64,000 nt of DNA from Pedobacter panaciterrae (GTDB lineage: Bacteria > Bacteroidota > Bacteroidia > Sphingobacteriales > Sphingobacteriaceae), in the NCBI RefSeq assembly GCF_001636695.1, contig NZ_LGEL01000004.1, positions 62,001-126,000 on the forward strand, read 5' to 3'. Position numbers and translations under genes: made by a program. Of the stretch, positions 27,912 through 37,045 are shown piece after piece. Position 1 is the stretch's first letter, and each line of letters begins with the position of its first letter. The notes below the pieces were generated by a model. That model did not search any database. It worked only from the letters and a program-made list of their open reading frames with translations, and was not told the DNA's origin.

Positions 27912-28292
27912 TTACTCGTCAAAGAAGTCAACAAGACCTCCTAAATAATACTCTTCAATTCCTTCTGTAAAATCTTTATAATCTTCATCTGGAATATTGG
28001 TTTGAACAAACTCCAGCGAAGTACCTTTTTTATCTTCGTGTAGTTTAATGGTTACTATTGATGGTTCATTATCCTCACCAAAATACCATTGCTGTACTAT
28101 TCTTTTTCCGTATTCAAATTCTATATTCTTACCTGTGATGTCTCCATCCCAAAAAGAGAACTCTGCACCCGGTTCTTCAGTAAATTCAACCTCTGCACCA
28201 GTCCACAATTGTATGCTTTGTGCTTTTGTTAATGCCAAATAAACCTCTTCAGGAGGTGCTGGCAAATAAGTGTATTTTTTAAAACTCTTCAT
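27912..28292 (-). CDS. SRPBCC/AHSA1-like domain protein
   Basis: A 126-residue single-domain protein of the START-like helix-grip fold, related to Aha1 C-terminal (AHSA1) proteins. It begins with KYTYLPAPPEEVYLALTKAQ, continues through GAEFSFWDGDITGKNIEFE and ends with a long helix containing EYYLGGLVDFF. Such proteins bind hydrophobic ligands, but few have known roles. It lies 31 bases downstream of the acyl-CoA dehydrogenase on the same strand, so a shared transcript is likely. Confidence 0.82.
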   Translation of the reverse strand: MKSFKKYTYLPAPPEEVYLALTKAQSIQLWTGAEVEFTEEPGAEFSFWDGDITGKNIEFEYGKRIVQQWYFGEDNEPSIVTIKLHEDKKGTSLEFVQTNIPDEDYKDFTEGIEEYYLGGLVDFFDE

Positions 28293-28323
28293 TAATATAT
28301 TATCGATTTCCGCTGTTTATAAA

Positions 28324-29523
28324 CTATTTAAAGGCATTTATACCTGTTACGTCCATTCCTGTAATTAATAGGTGAATATCATGTGTTCCCTCGTAGGTAA
28401 CTACGGATTCCAGATTCATCATATGTCTCATAATTGAATACTCTCCGGTGATGCCCATACCACCAAGCATTTGTCTGGCGTTACGTGCAATATCTAAAGC
28501 AATCTCTACACTGTTTCTTTTTGCCATTGAAATCTGTTCAGAAGTAGCTCTGTTTTCACTTTTTAACACACCTAAGCGCCATGCCAATAATTGACCTTTA
28601 GTAATTTCTGTGATCATTTCGGCCAATTTCTTTTGCTGCAATTGAAAACCTGCAATGGGCTTACCGAACTGGACACGCTCTTTAGCATAACGCAATGCGG
28701 TATCATAGCAATCCATAGCAGCCCCCAGGGCACCCCAGGCAATACCGTATCGCGCCTGATTTAAACAACCTAAAGGACCTTTTAAACCAGTAATTTCCGG
28801 GAATACGTTTTCTTTAGGTATTTTAACATTATCAAATACCAATTCGCCGGTAGCTGAAGCCCTTAAGCTCCATTTTCCATGTGTTTCTGGAGTAGTAAAA
28901 CCTTCCATACCACGCTCTACAACCATTCCTCTTATTTTACCAGATTCATCCTTAGCCCAAACAACTGCAATATCTGCAAATGGAGCATTAGAGATCCACA
29001 TTTTTGCTCCGTTTAGTAAATAATGGCTACCATTATCTTTTATATTGGTTACCATACCACTCGGATTAGATCCATGATCCGGCTCGGTTAATCCGAAGCA
29101 GCCCATTAACTCACCAGTAGCAAGTTTAGGTAGGTACTTTTTGCGTTGCTCTTCAGTTCCGTAAGTATAAATAGGGTACATGACAAGTGAACCTTGTACA
29201 GAAGCGGTAGACCTAACACCTGAATCGCCACGTTCAATTTCCTGCATGATTATACCATATGCAATGTAGTCCAAACCTGCACCACCGTATTCAACCGGAA
29301 TAGTAGGGCCAAAAGCTCCTATTTCTCCTAAACCTTTAATGATCTGTTTAGGGAATTCTGCCCTTTGAGCATAATCTTCAATAATGGGACTCACTTCTTT
29401 CTTAACCCAGTCCCTTGCGGTAGCCCGAATCAGTTTATGTTCTTCAGAAAGTAATTCATCCAGTAAATAATAGTCGGGAGCTTCGTAAAGGTCTTTCTTG
29501 GCAGATTTATTCATTGTTTCCAC
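28324..29523 (-). CDS. Acyl-CoA dehydrogenase, glutaryl-CoA dehydrogenase-like
   Basis: FAD enzyme that oxidises acyl-CoA thioesters. The 399-residue protein has the family blocks GCFGLTEPDHGSNPSGM (about residues 139-155, FAD/substrate), KMWISNAPFADI and the C-terminal catalytic Glu in ESVVTYEGTHDIH (about 374-386). Overall it resembles glutaryl-CoA dehydrogenases (RYGIAWGALGAAMDCY; RHMMNLESVVTYEG). That suggests a role in lysine/tryptophan breakdown, which is an inference. Start at METMNKSAKK; MNKSAKK three residues in is also possible. Confidence 0.9.
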   Translation of the reverse strand: METMNKSAKKDLYEAPDYYLLDELLSEEHKLIRATARDWVKKEVSPIIEDYAQRAEFPKQIIKGLGEIGAFGPTIPVEYGGAGLDYIAYGIIMQEIERGDSGVRSTASVQGSLVMYPIYTYGTEEQRKKYLPKLATGELMGCFGLTEPDHGSNPSGMVTNIKDNGSHYLLNGAKMWISNAPFADIAVVWAKDESGKIRGMVVERGMEGFTTPETHGKWSLRASATGELVFDNVKIPKENVFPEITGLKGPLGCLNQARYGIAWGALGAAMDCYDTALRYAKERVQFGKPIAGFQLQQKKLAEMITEITKGQLLAWRLGVLKSENRATSEQISMAKRNSVEIALDIARNARQMLGGMGITGEYSIMRHMMNLESVVTYEGTHDIHLLITGMDVTGINAFK

Positions 29524-29614
29524 TATATTTGGTTACACAATCAGCTATTGTGTTCAAAGGTAATAATTTCGGACAAGGGCTGGTTATAACGGATAAAAAA
29601 TTTAATTTCGTCAA

Positions 29615-29995
29615 ATGATTGATGTTCAGAACTATATACAGACAGTTGCCTTAAGAGATGTTAAATGTTATGCATACCATGGTTATTACCCTGAAGAGCA
29701 GCTTACGGGTATCTATTTTCTGGTGGACGTTGTAGTTACCTTTACACCCAATACTGATACAGAAAATCTGGAGCGTACCGTAAATTACGAAATACTGAAC
29801 AACATTATATTGGATGAAATGAAAAATACCCGAAAAATGCTTGAAACCGTAGTTAAAAGCATTTTAGACAGAGTGGTTCAAAATTACCCATTTATACATA
29901 CTGCTGAGGTTGGGATTAAAAAGTTAAATCCGCCGATGCCGGGAGAAATTGGACATTCATTTGTCCAATTAAGTTACCGCTCTTCTAATTCCTAA
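29615..29995 (+). CDS. folB: Dihydroneopterin aldolase
   Basis: Folate synthesis enzyme that splits dihydroneopterin to 6-hydroxymethyl-dihydropterin and glycolaldehyde. The 126-residue length and the block VALRDVKCYAYHGYYPEEQ (about residues 10-28), with its catalytic-type Tyr/Glu region, are typical, as are YEILNNIILDEM and VGIKKLNPPMPG with the conserved Lys. It forms ring-shaped oligomers in the cytoplasm. It lies 38 bases upstream of the GlcD-like gene, which does not share its pathway. Confidence 0.92.
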   Translation: MIDVQNYIQTVALRDVKCYAYHGYYPEEQLTGIYFLVDVVVTFTPNTDTENLERTVNYEILNNIILDEMKNTRKMLETVVKSILDRVVQNYPFIHTAEVGIKKLNPPMPGEIGHSFVQLSYRSSNS

Positions 29996-30033
29996 ATAGT
30001 ACCATACTTAATTTTAATAGCTAAACACAATTG

Positions 30034-31431
30034 ATGGCATTTAATAAGATTACTACCGATCTATTAGATCAGATTAAAGCAATTATTGGCGCATCCAACG
30101 TATTTACTGACGATGAATCGCTAAATACATATAGTCACGACGAGACAGAAGACCTTAGGTATTATCCGGAAGTTGTAGTTAAACCAGCTGATGCAAATTC
30201 AATTTCAGCTTTGCTGAGGTTATGTAACGCACATCATGTTCCCGTTACTCCGCGTGGTGGAGGCACCGGACTTAGCGGTGCAGCGTTGCCGATATATGGG
30301 GGCGTGCTATTATCTATGGAAAAATTTAAAGCTATAATAGAAATAGATACAGAAAACCTTCAGGCAACAGTTGAACCAGGTGTAATTACCGAAGATTTTA
30401 TAAATGCCGTAGGCGAGCACGGATTGCTATATCCTGTAGATCCATCAAGTAAAGGTTCTTGTTTTATAGGCGGAAATGTTGCCCATGGTTCTGGTGGTCC
30501 GCGGGTTGTTAAATATGGAACTATACGAGAGTACATTTTAAATCTGGAAGTCGTATTGCCAACAGGTGAAATTATCTGGACAGGTGCGAATACTTTAAAA
30601 TATGCATCAGGGTACAATCTTACTCAAATGATGATCGGCTCTGAAGGAACATTGGCAATAGTTACTAAAATTGTAACAAAGCTAGTTCCCAAGCCTCAGC
30701 AAAGCGTTTTAATGCTAGCTTCTTTTGGAAAGAACGAAAAGGCATGCGCAGCAGTTTCTGCAATATTCAGGGCAGGAATTGTTCCGTCGGCTTTAGAGTT
30801 TATGGAAAGAAAAGGAGTGGAATGGGTTATTAAATTTGATGACATTAAGTTTGACCTAAAGGACGATGTAAATGCATTCCTTTTAATTGAATTTGATGGG
30901 GATGATATGGATTCCATTTTTAAGGATTGCGAAAAAGTAAATCTTGTTCTTGAACAGTTTGAATGCAGCGACGTACTTTTTGCAGATACTGCTCAGCAAA
31001 AAGAAGACCTGTGGCGCATGCGTAGAACTATGGCTGAATCCGTTAAATCTAACTCTGTTTACAAAGAGGAAGATACGGTTGTACCAAGAGCTGCCTTGCC
31101 AAAATTGATCAATGGTATAAAAGAAATAGGCTCCAGATATGGCTTTGAAAGTGTTTGTTATGGACACGCCGGTGATGGCAACCTTCATATCAACATCATT
31201 AAAGCAGGCATGAGTGATGAGGATTGGAAAAACAAGCTCAAAGATGGCATTGTAGAAATATTCGAATTGACAAGTAAGTTAGGAGGCACAATTTCGGGAG
31301 AACATGGAATTGGATTGGTTCAAAAGGAATTTATGCCTATAAAGTATAGTGAGATCAACCTAAATCTGATGCGGGGAATTAAAAGTGTATTTGATCCTAA
31401 TGGCATCCTGAATCCTGGTAAGATATTCTAA
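30034..31431 (+). CDS. FAD-linked 2-hydroxyacid oxidase, GlcD/D-lactate dehydrogenase-like
   Basis: A 465-residue FAD enzyme of the VAO/PCMH family. The FAD loop PRGGGTGLSGAALP lies at about residues 73-86. GGNVAHGSGGPRVVKYG follows near residue 150, and the C-terminal FAD-oxidase-C domain has CYGHAGDGNLHINI (about 375) and SGEHGIGLVQKEFMP. Members oxidise glycolate or D-lactate and feed the respiratory chain. No GlcE/GlcF partners are next to it, so a single-subunit D-lactate dehydrogenase is plausible. The ATG at 30034 is used; the preceding TTG is not. Confidence 0.88.
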   Translation: MAFNKITTDLLDQIKAIIGASNVFTDDESLNTYSHDETEDLRYYPEVVVKPADANSISALLRLCNAHHVPVTPRGGGTGLSGAALPIYGGVLLSMEKFKAIIEIDTENLQATVEPGVITEDFINAVGEHGLLYPVDPSSKGSCFIGGNVAHGSGGPRVVKYGTIREYILNLEVVLPTGEIIWTGANTLKYASGYNLTQMMIGSEGTLAIVTKIVTKLVPKPQQSVLMLASFGKNEKACAAVSAIFRAGIVPSALEFMERKGVEWVIKFDDIKFDLKDDVNAFLLIEFDGDDMDSIFKDCEKVNLVLEQFECSDVLFADTAQQKEDLWRMRRTMAESVKSNSVYKEEDTVVPRAALPKLINGIKEIGSRYGFESVCYGHAGDGNLHINIIKAGMSDEDWKNKLKDGIVEIFELTSKLGGTISGEHGIGLVQKEFMPIKYSEINLNLMRGIKSVFDPNGILNPGKIF

Positions 31432-31437
31432 AAATAG

Positions 31438-31469
31438 GAGCAGCCCGGTTAGTTACTATCGAGCTGCTC
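31438..31469. terminator. Bidirectional terminator between convergent oxidase and thioesterase genes
   Basis: Stem GAGCAGC/GCTGCTC (7 bp) with additional internal CG/CG pairing, flanked by A and T runs. It overlaps the 3' end of the thioesterase gene. Confidence 0.7.
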
Positions 31470-31940
31470 AAAAATCATCATTTTATCTTTTTCTTGTTCT
31501 GGTATTGGTGTGGAGGTTTTAGCTGCATAATCAAATGCTACACATACTGTTTTGCCTTTACTGCAAACTACTTCTTTACCATTTTCCATTTTAATCAGTA
31601 AGTATTCAAGATCAAAGCTGCTCTTTCCTATTCTGGAAGTGCGTACGTACATACTGATTTTATCTTCCAGAAAAATAGGTGTGATGTACTCAAGAGAGGC
31701 ATGAGCAATTACAACACCTGTTTTTTTCCAATCCCAATGTACAGCTTGTTTCCAATATTTAGTTCTGGCAATTTCCATGAAAGTAAAGTAGGTTGCGTTG
31801 TTTACATGGCCCATCATATCAAAATCGGCAAAGCGTGTTTCGATGTTAGTTTTATACTTAAAACTGTCGATTTGATTCACCATATCTGCCGTTTTGTCTT
31901 GCTTCGTTGTTTTGTTGCGCCAAAATGTCTTTAAAATCAT
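31449..31940 (-). CDS. Hotdog-fold acyl-CoA thioesterase
   Basis: A 4-hydroxybenzoyl-CoA-thioesterase-type hotdog protein. The signature RFADFDMMGHVNNATYFTFME contains the catalytic Asp (D40 region) and HVNN. The 163-residue frame starts at 31940. The internal ATG at 31883 (MVNQIDSF) would give 144 residues, nearer the family norm, so the start is uncertain. It hydrolyses an acyl-CoA, and the chain length is unknown. Transcribed alone, convergent with the GlcD-like gene. Confidence 0.85.
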   Translation of the reverse strand: MILKTFWRNKTTKQDKTADMVNQIDSFKYKTNIETRFADFDMMGHVNNATYFTFMEIARTKYWKQAVHWDWKKTGVVIAHASLEYITPIFLEDKISMYVRTSRIGKSSFDLEYLLIKMENGKEVVCSKGKTVCVAFDYAAKTSTPIPEQEKDKMMIFEQLDSN

Positions 31941-32015
31941 AAATAATTGGGTTGGTATAGGAGTTGATTATAGGGTTAATATAAAATTTAAAATAAAAAA
32001 TAGGAGACATAAACG

Positions 32016-32447
32016 ATGACACTAGTAAAATTTAACAACAGAACCAGGAACACCGCACCTTACTTTAACAATGTATTTGACTCTTTGTTTAGTGAAGCGA
32101 TAAATAAAAACTTAACTGTTAACAAAGTTCCGGGAGTAAACATTTTAGAAACTGAAACTGAGTACAAAATTGAATTGGCCGCTCCGGGTTTGACTAAAGA
32201 AGATTTTCAAATCAACTTAAAAAAAGACACACTTTCTGTTTGGGCTGAGAAAAAAGTAAGCGAAACAGAAGAGAAAAAAGATTACACACGCAGAGAATTT
32301 GACTTCTTCTCATTTGCAAGATCGTTTGTATTGCCTGAAAGCGTAAATGCAGATAATATTACTGCTGAGTATGTAAACGGGATATTAAATATCACGATCG
32401 GTAAAGACGAAGCAAAATCTCAAAATAAAGAAATTAAAGTTTCATAA
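32016..32447 (+). CDS. Hsp20/alpha-crystallin small heat-shock protein
   Basis: A 143-residue ATP-independent chaperone that holds unfolding proteins. The alpha-crystallin domain covers about residues 38-130 (ILETETEYKIELAAPGL, then LPESVNADNITAEYVNGILNI). The tail carries an I-x-V type motif (EIKVS) used for oligomer contacts. The start is preceded by ATAGGAGAC, an unusually Shine-Dalgarno-like GGAG for this window. A very strong terminator follows. Confidence 0.95.
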   Translation: MTLVKFNNRTRNTAPYFNNVFDSLFSEAINKNLTVNKVPGVNILETETEYKIELAAPGLTKEDFQINLKKDTLSVWAEKKVSETEEKKDYTRREFDFFSFARSFVLPESVNADNITAEYVNGILNITIGKDEAKSQNKEIKVS

Positions 32448-32477
32448 TAGGGTTAGAGTTTGGTTTTTTAGGATGAT

Positions 32478-32510
32478 AAGGGTGTACCGAAAGGTGCACC
32501 CTTTCTTTTT
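32478..32510 (+). terminator. Strong rho-independent terminator after hsp20
   Basis: An 11-bp stem (AAGGGTGTACC with GGTGCACCCTT, one wobble pair) closed by a GAAA tetraloop and followed by TTTCTTTTT. Confidence 0.93.
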
Positions 32511-32535
32511 ATTGTGGATGTCATCACACTTTCTT

Positions 32536-32563
32536 CGTCATCTCGACGATAGGAGAGATGACG
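32536..32563. repeat. Dispersed palindromic repeat, copy C (internal deletion)
   Basis: Only the tips remain: CGTCATCTC at 32536-32544 and GAGATGACG at 32555-32563, perfect inverted repeats around 10 bases. The right side of the left arm is still identical to copy B (CGACGATAGGAGAGAT), so it looks like a deletion derivative of a copy-B-type element. Confidence 0.8.
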
Positions 32564-32610
32564 AAGAAGAGAAGCGAAATAGCTACCAGTAAACTAATCC
32601 GCTATAATAC

Positions 32611-34002
32611 CTAGGTGTAACCCAGAATTTTAAGTACCTGCTTACTATTCTGCTCTTCTCCAAATACTTCAAAGTTGAACGTTTCATCTCTGTTTCTACG
32701 TATAATTACGTGCTTAGGGCTAGGTAACAGACAGTGATGTATACCTCCGTAACCACTTAGTACTTCCTGATAAGCTCCGGTATTAAAGAAACCTAAATAC
32801 TGCACTTTACGTGTTTTAGGCATAAACACACTGTTCATGTGTGCTTCCTGGTTATAGTAATCCTGTCCATCACAGGTAATGCCACCTAAGTTTACTCTTT
32901 CATATTCTGCATCCCAGTTGTTCACCGGAAGTAAAATATATTTCTGGTTTAGTGCCCAAACATCTGGAAGGTTGGTAATGAATGATCCATCAAGCATCAA
33001 CCATTTCTCTCTGTCGTTCTGTTGTTTACGGCCTAATACTTTATATAAGATACCTGAAGCTTCCGCAACGGTGTACTTTCCAAATTCTGTAATGATATCC
33101 GGTTCAACAACATCATGCTCAGCGCAGATTTCTTTAATCCTTTTTACGATCTCATTCACCATGTACTCGTAATCGAAATCGAATACCAATGAATCTTTAA
33201 ATGGCATACCGCCGCCAATATCCAATGTATCCAGTTCAGGATTAATTTTCTTGAATTTACAATAAAGGGTAACGTATTTCTCTAATTCGTTCCAGTAGTA
33301 AGGAGAATCTGTAATACCTGAATTAATAAAGAAGTGTAAGAGTTTTACCCTGAAATTTGGATTAGCAGAAATTTTATTGTTATAAAATTCGATTACGTCT
33401 TCTAAACGAACTCCTAATCTGGAAGTATAGAATTGTGAATCCGGTTGTTCCTCTGCTGCAATACGGATACCAAGGTTACATGGTGTATCTAATTCAACCT
33501 CGTCATCAAAAAGGTTAAATTCTTCCTTATTATCCAAAACCGGGATGATGTTTTTATACCCGTCATGCAACATATCGATAATATATTGCTTGTATTGGTA
33601 GGTTTTAAAACCATTACAGATAACGGTTATGTCTTTTGTTAAAGCGCCTTTTTTCTCTAACGCTTCAATCATAGGCATATCAAAAGCAGATGAGGTTTCT
33701 AAGTGAATACCATTTTTAAGTGCTTCTTCTACAATGTGACGGAAGTGAGAACTCTTGGTACAATAACAATACTTATAATCTCCACGATAGTTGTTCTTGA
33801 TGATAGCCGTTTGGAACAACAACTTGGCCTGCTGGATCTTTTTGCTAATCAGAGGAAGGTAAGTAAAACGCAATGGCGTACCATAGGTTTCAATCATTTC
33901 CATTAGATTTAGATCTTGAAAATATAATTCGTCGTCTATAACGCTGAAACCTTCCTGAGGAAAACCAACACTTAGATCAAGAAATTCGGAGTAACTCTGC
34001 AT
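32611..34002 (-). CDS. speA: Arginine decarboxylase, fold-type III PLP enzyme
   Basis: Converts arginine to agmatine, the entry to polyamine synthesis. The 463-residue protein is the short Bacteroidota form of the SpeA group. The PLP lysine is probably in YCYCTKSSHF (about residues 77-86). Further marks are HLETSSAFDMP, FFINSGITDSPYYW, the glycine-rich LDIGGGMPF (about 263), ITEFGKYTVAEASG and the C-terminal TCDGQDYYNQEAHM. It is divergent from an arginase-family gene with 103 bases between starts, which supports an arginine/agmatine role. Confidence 0.85.
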   Translation of the reverse strand: MQSYSEFLDLSVGFPQEGFSVIDDELYFQDLNLMEMIETYGTPLRFTYLPLISKKIQQAKLLFQTAIIKNNYRGDYKYCYCTKSSHFRHIVEEALKNGIHLETSSAFDMPMIEALEKKGALTKDITVICNGFKTYQYKQYIIDMLHDGYKNIIPVLDNKEEFNLFDDEVELDTPCNLGIRIAAEEQPDSQFYTSRLGVRLEDVIEFYNNKISANPNFRVKLLHFFINSGITDSPYYWNELEKYVTLYCKFKKINPELDTLDIGGGMPFKDSLVFDFDYEYMVNEIVKRIKEICAEHDVVEPDIITEFGKYTVAEASGILYKVLGRKQQNDREKWLMLDGSFITNLPDVWALNQKYILLPVNNWDAEYERVNLGGITCDGQDYYNQEAHMNSVFMPKTRKVQYLGFFNTGAYQEVLSGYGGIHHCLLPSPKHVIIRRNRDETFNFEVFGEEQNSKQVLKILGYT

Positions 34003-34105
34003 TTTTTATATTTTTGAACTATTATTTATAGGGTTTGGCAAATTAAAATGAGTTAATTTTGTTGCCAAAGATAAACACTTTATAAAATACACCCGTATTT
34101 TTTTT

Positions 34106-35056
34106 ATGACTAAGACTTTAAAAATTATTGAAGTAAAATCTGAGATCGGCGCCGGCACACGAGGAGCGAGTTTGGGAGTGGATGCAATTAAGATTGCAGC
34201 GTTGGATTTTGGCAGTCGCTTCTTTAAAAAACATAAATCTGTAGAGGTTCCAAATGAGAACCATTTGCTGCTTGAAACCACTGGCAGCCCGTTTGCAAAG
34301 CGTATTTCGGGCATACTTACTATGGTAGAGCGGGTAAGTGATGAGGTAAACGCCACACTAAATAAAAATGAGTTTCCGATTGTGCTTGCAGGTGACCATA
34401 GTACTGCTGCCGGTACAATTGCAGGTATTAAAGCTGCTTTTCCGAAGTCGAAATTAGGAGTGATCTGGATTGATGCGCATGCAGATATTCATTCGCCATA
34501 CACTACGCCATCGGGAAATATGCATGGAATGCCACTTGCAATGGCTCTTGATGAAGATAATACGGAGTCGAAAGTTAACAAGCTTGATCAGGAAACTATC
34601 AATTACTGGTACCAGCTTAAGAATGTAGGCAATATTGCTCCAAAAATTAATTACCGGGATTTGGTGTTGATTTCAGCAAGGGACATGGAGAAGCCCGAAG
34701 AATACCTGCTTAAAAAGCATAAGGTTAAAATATTTACAACTGCCGAGTTAAGAAAAAGAGGAGTAGAGCGGATTGTTATTGAAACGCTTAAGTACCTGGA
34801 TCATTGCGATATGATCTACGTTTCCTTTGATGTGGATTCACTTGATCCAACAGCGTCCAGAGGTACCGGAACCCCGGTTGCACAGGGCTTAACTGAACGG
34901 GAGGCAGGGAATTTAATGTCGCGGTTAATTACCAATCAAAAGGTTTGCTGCTTCGAAATTGTAGAGGTTAACCCAACACTTGACAAAGAGAATCAAATGG
35001 CAGAACATGCATTTGAAATTTTAATTAAAGCGACTAACGCTTTTAGAAACGAATAA
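34106..35056 (+). CDS. Arginase-family ureohydrolase
   Basis: A 316-residue binuclear manganese enzyme that removes urea from arginine or agmatine. All metal-binding motifs are present: GDHSTAAG (about residues 93-100), IDAHADIHS (about 121-129), SFDVDSLDP (about 237-245) and the EIVEVNP block near 290. Family sequence alone does not separate arginase from agmatinase. The divergent arginine decarboxylase argues for an agmatine-related or shared arginine role. argS follows after 26 bases on the same strand. Confidence 0.88.
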   Translation: MTKTLKIIEVKSEIGAGTRGASLGVDAIKIAALDFGSRFFKKHKSVEVPNENHLLLETTGSPFAKRISGILTMVERVSDEVNATLNKNEFPIVLAGDHSTAAGTIAGIKAAFPKSKLGVIWIDAHADIHSPYTTPSGNMHGMPLAMALDEDNTESKVNKLDQETINYWYQLKNVGNIAPKINYRDLVLISARDMEKPEEYLLKKHKVKIFTTAELRKRGVERIVIETLKYLDHCDMIYVSFDVDSLDPTASRGTGTPVAQGLTEREAGNLMSRLITNQKVCCFEIVEVNPTLDKENQMAEHAFEILIKATNAFRNE

Positions 35057-35082
35057 GAAACGCTCCGATATAAGACAAGAAC

Positions 35083-36861
35083 ATGAATATTGAACAACAT
35101 ATAGTAACTGCAACTATAGCAGCAGTAAAGCAATTATACGATCAGGATATTCCTGAAAACCAGATTAACCTGCAAGACACAAGAAGTGAGTTTGAAGGAC
35201 AAATAACAATAGTAGTGTTCCCCGTGGTTAGGTTTTCTAAAAAATCGCCGGAGGTAACAGCCAATGAACTTGGTGAATATTTAGTAGCAAACATTGAAGA
35301 GGTTACTGCTTTTAATGTAATTAAGGGATTTTTGAACTTAACAATTGCAGATTCCTATTGGCTAAGTTTATTCAATAAGGAATTACTTAATCCTTCGTTT
35401 GGATCTATAAAACCAAATGGCCAGAAGGTGATGGTAGAATATTCTTCGCCAAATACCAATAAGCCTTTACACCTTGGCCACGTAAGAAATAACCTGTTAG
35501 GTTATTCTGTAGCTGAGCTACTTAAAGCTGATGGCTATGAAGTTATTAAAGTAAACTTAGTGAATGACAGAGGTATTCATATCTGTAAGTCGATGCTGGC
35601 ATGGCAAAGATGGGGAAATGGTGAAACTCCTGAAAGTTCGTTCTTAAAAGGAGATCACCTTGTGGGTAAATACTATGTTATTTTTGACAAGGAGTATAAG
35701 AAGGAAATAGAGGCTTTAAAAGCTCAAGGACAAACTGAAGAGGAAGCAAAAAAGAATGCTCCATTGATTATTGAGGCTCAAAAAATGCTTCAGGACTGGG
35801 AAGCCGGCGATACTGAAGTTATTGATCTTTGGAAAAAGATGAATGGCTGGGTTTACGAAGGCTTTGATGTAACCTACAAGAATCTGGGTGTTGATTTTGA
35901 TAAATACTACTACGAAAGCAATACTTACTTATTAGGTAAAGATACTGTTGATGAGGGACTTGAAAAGGGTGTTTTCTTTAAAAAACCGGATGGCTCTGTC
36001 TGGATTGATTTAACCACTGATGGTTTAGACCAGAAACTGGTTTTACGTGCTGACGGAACTTCGGTTTACATTACTCAGGATCTGGGTACTGCGCAGATGA
36101 AATACGATGATTTTAAAATGGACCAATCTATATATGTAGTTGGTAATGAGCAGGATTATCACTTTAAGGTGTTGTTTTTGATACTTGAGAAATTAGGGAA
36201 ATCATGGGCTAAAGGCTTACATCATTTATCGTACGGAATGGTAGATTTACCTAGCGGCAAAATGAAATCGAGAGAGGGAACTGTGGTTGACGCTGATGAT
36301 TTGATTGCCGAAATGGTGGCCACAGCTAAACAAAAGACTGAGGTATTGGGTAAGGTAAATAATTTTTCAGAAGAAGAAAAAGAAGCTTTATATAACCAGA
36401 TAGGCCTGGGTGCTTTAAAATATTTTCTTTTAAAGGTAGAACCTAAAAAACGTTTGTTGTTCGATCCTTCGGAATCTATAGATTTTCAAGGAAACACGGG
36501 GCCATTTATTCAATACACGCATGCACGTATTAAGTCGCTATTAAGCAAGGGAGGTTACTCTGCTGAAGTTAATGCGCCTGAAGTAGCTATAACAGCTACA
36601 GAATTAGATATGATCATGCTGTTGTCTAAATATCCATCTGAAATCTCTGCAGCAGCAAAGGCTTATAGTCCGGCTACTTTAGCTAACTACCTTTATGAGG
36701 TTGCAAAGATGTTTAATAAGTTTTATCATGAGGTTCCGCCAATTGTTAAAGAGGAAGACGGCCTGGTTAAGCAGCATCGTTTAAATTTGAGCTCGGTTAC
36801 TGCCAGTATTTTGAAAACAGGAATGAACATATTGGGTATTACTGTTCCTGAAAGAATGTAA
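35083..36861 (+). CDS. argS: Arginyl-tRNA synthetase
   Basis: Charges tRNA-Arg with arginine. The 592-residue class I synthetase has the N-terminal additional domain, the HIGH-type motif HLGHVRNN (about residues 128-135), the divergent KMSKS region GKMKSREGTVVDADD (about 390-404) and a C-terminal anticodon-binding domain ending PERM. An ArgRS lacking a classical KMSKS lysine pattern is common. Placement behind the arginase gene makes an arginine-themed operon, though the synthetase is a housekeeping gene. Confidence 0.95.
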   Translation: MNIEQHIVTATIAAVKQLYDQDIPENQINLQDTRSEFEGQITIVVFPVVRFSKKSPEVTANELGEYLVANIEEVTAFNVIKGFLNLTIADSYWLSLFNKELLNPSFGSIKPNGQKVMVEYSSPNTNKPLHLGHVRNNLLGYSVAELLKADGYEVIKVNLVNDRGIHICKSMLAWQRWGNGETPESSFLKGDHLVGKYYVIFDKEYKKEIEALKAQGQTEEEAKKNAPLIIEAQKMLQDWEAGDTEVIDLWKKMNGWVYEGFDVTYKNLGVDFDKYYYESNTYLLGKDTVDEGLEKGVFFKKPDGSVWIDLTTDGLDQKLVLRADGTSVYITQDLGTAQMKYDDFKMDQSIYVVGNEQDYHFKVLFLILEKLGKSWAKGLHHLSYGMVDLPSGKMKSREGTVVDADDLIAEMVATAKQKTEVLGKVNNFSEEEKEALYNQIGLGALKYFLLKVEPKKRLLFDPSESIDFQGNTGPFIQYTHARIKSLLSKGGYSAEVNAPEVAITATELDMIMLLSKYPSEISAAAKAYSPATLANYLYEVAKMFNKFYHEVPPIVKEEDGLVKQHRLNLSSVTASILKTGMNILGITVPERM

Positions 36862-36913
36862 ATATTGATAGTTATATAGCTGAGGGGTGACACAACTCGT
36901 CATCCTGAGCTGC

Positions 36914-37008
36914 CGTCATCTCGAGGCAACGAGAGATCTCTTGAATATCGAATGAATGCAAACTGGCACAAACATAATCAAGAGATCTCTCGTTGCCTCG
37001 AGATGACG
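36914..37008. repeat. Dispersed palindromic repeat, copy D (perfect 31-bp arms)
   Basis: A 95-base element in which the outer 31 bases of each side are exact inverted copies around a 33-base loop. Tips CGTCATCTCGA and AGATCTCTTGA match copies A and B, while the middle of the arms (GGCAACGAG) is specific to this copy and matched on both sides. An extra CGTCATCCTGAGC tip just upstream (near 36899) hints at a second, truncated relative. Lies between convergent argS and the AI-2E-family gene. Confidence 0.95.
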
Positions 37009-37045
37009 AAATGGGGGAGTGAGGACTAACTGTATTCACTCCCTT

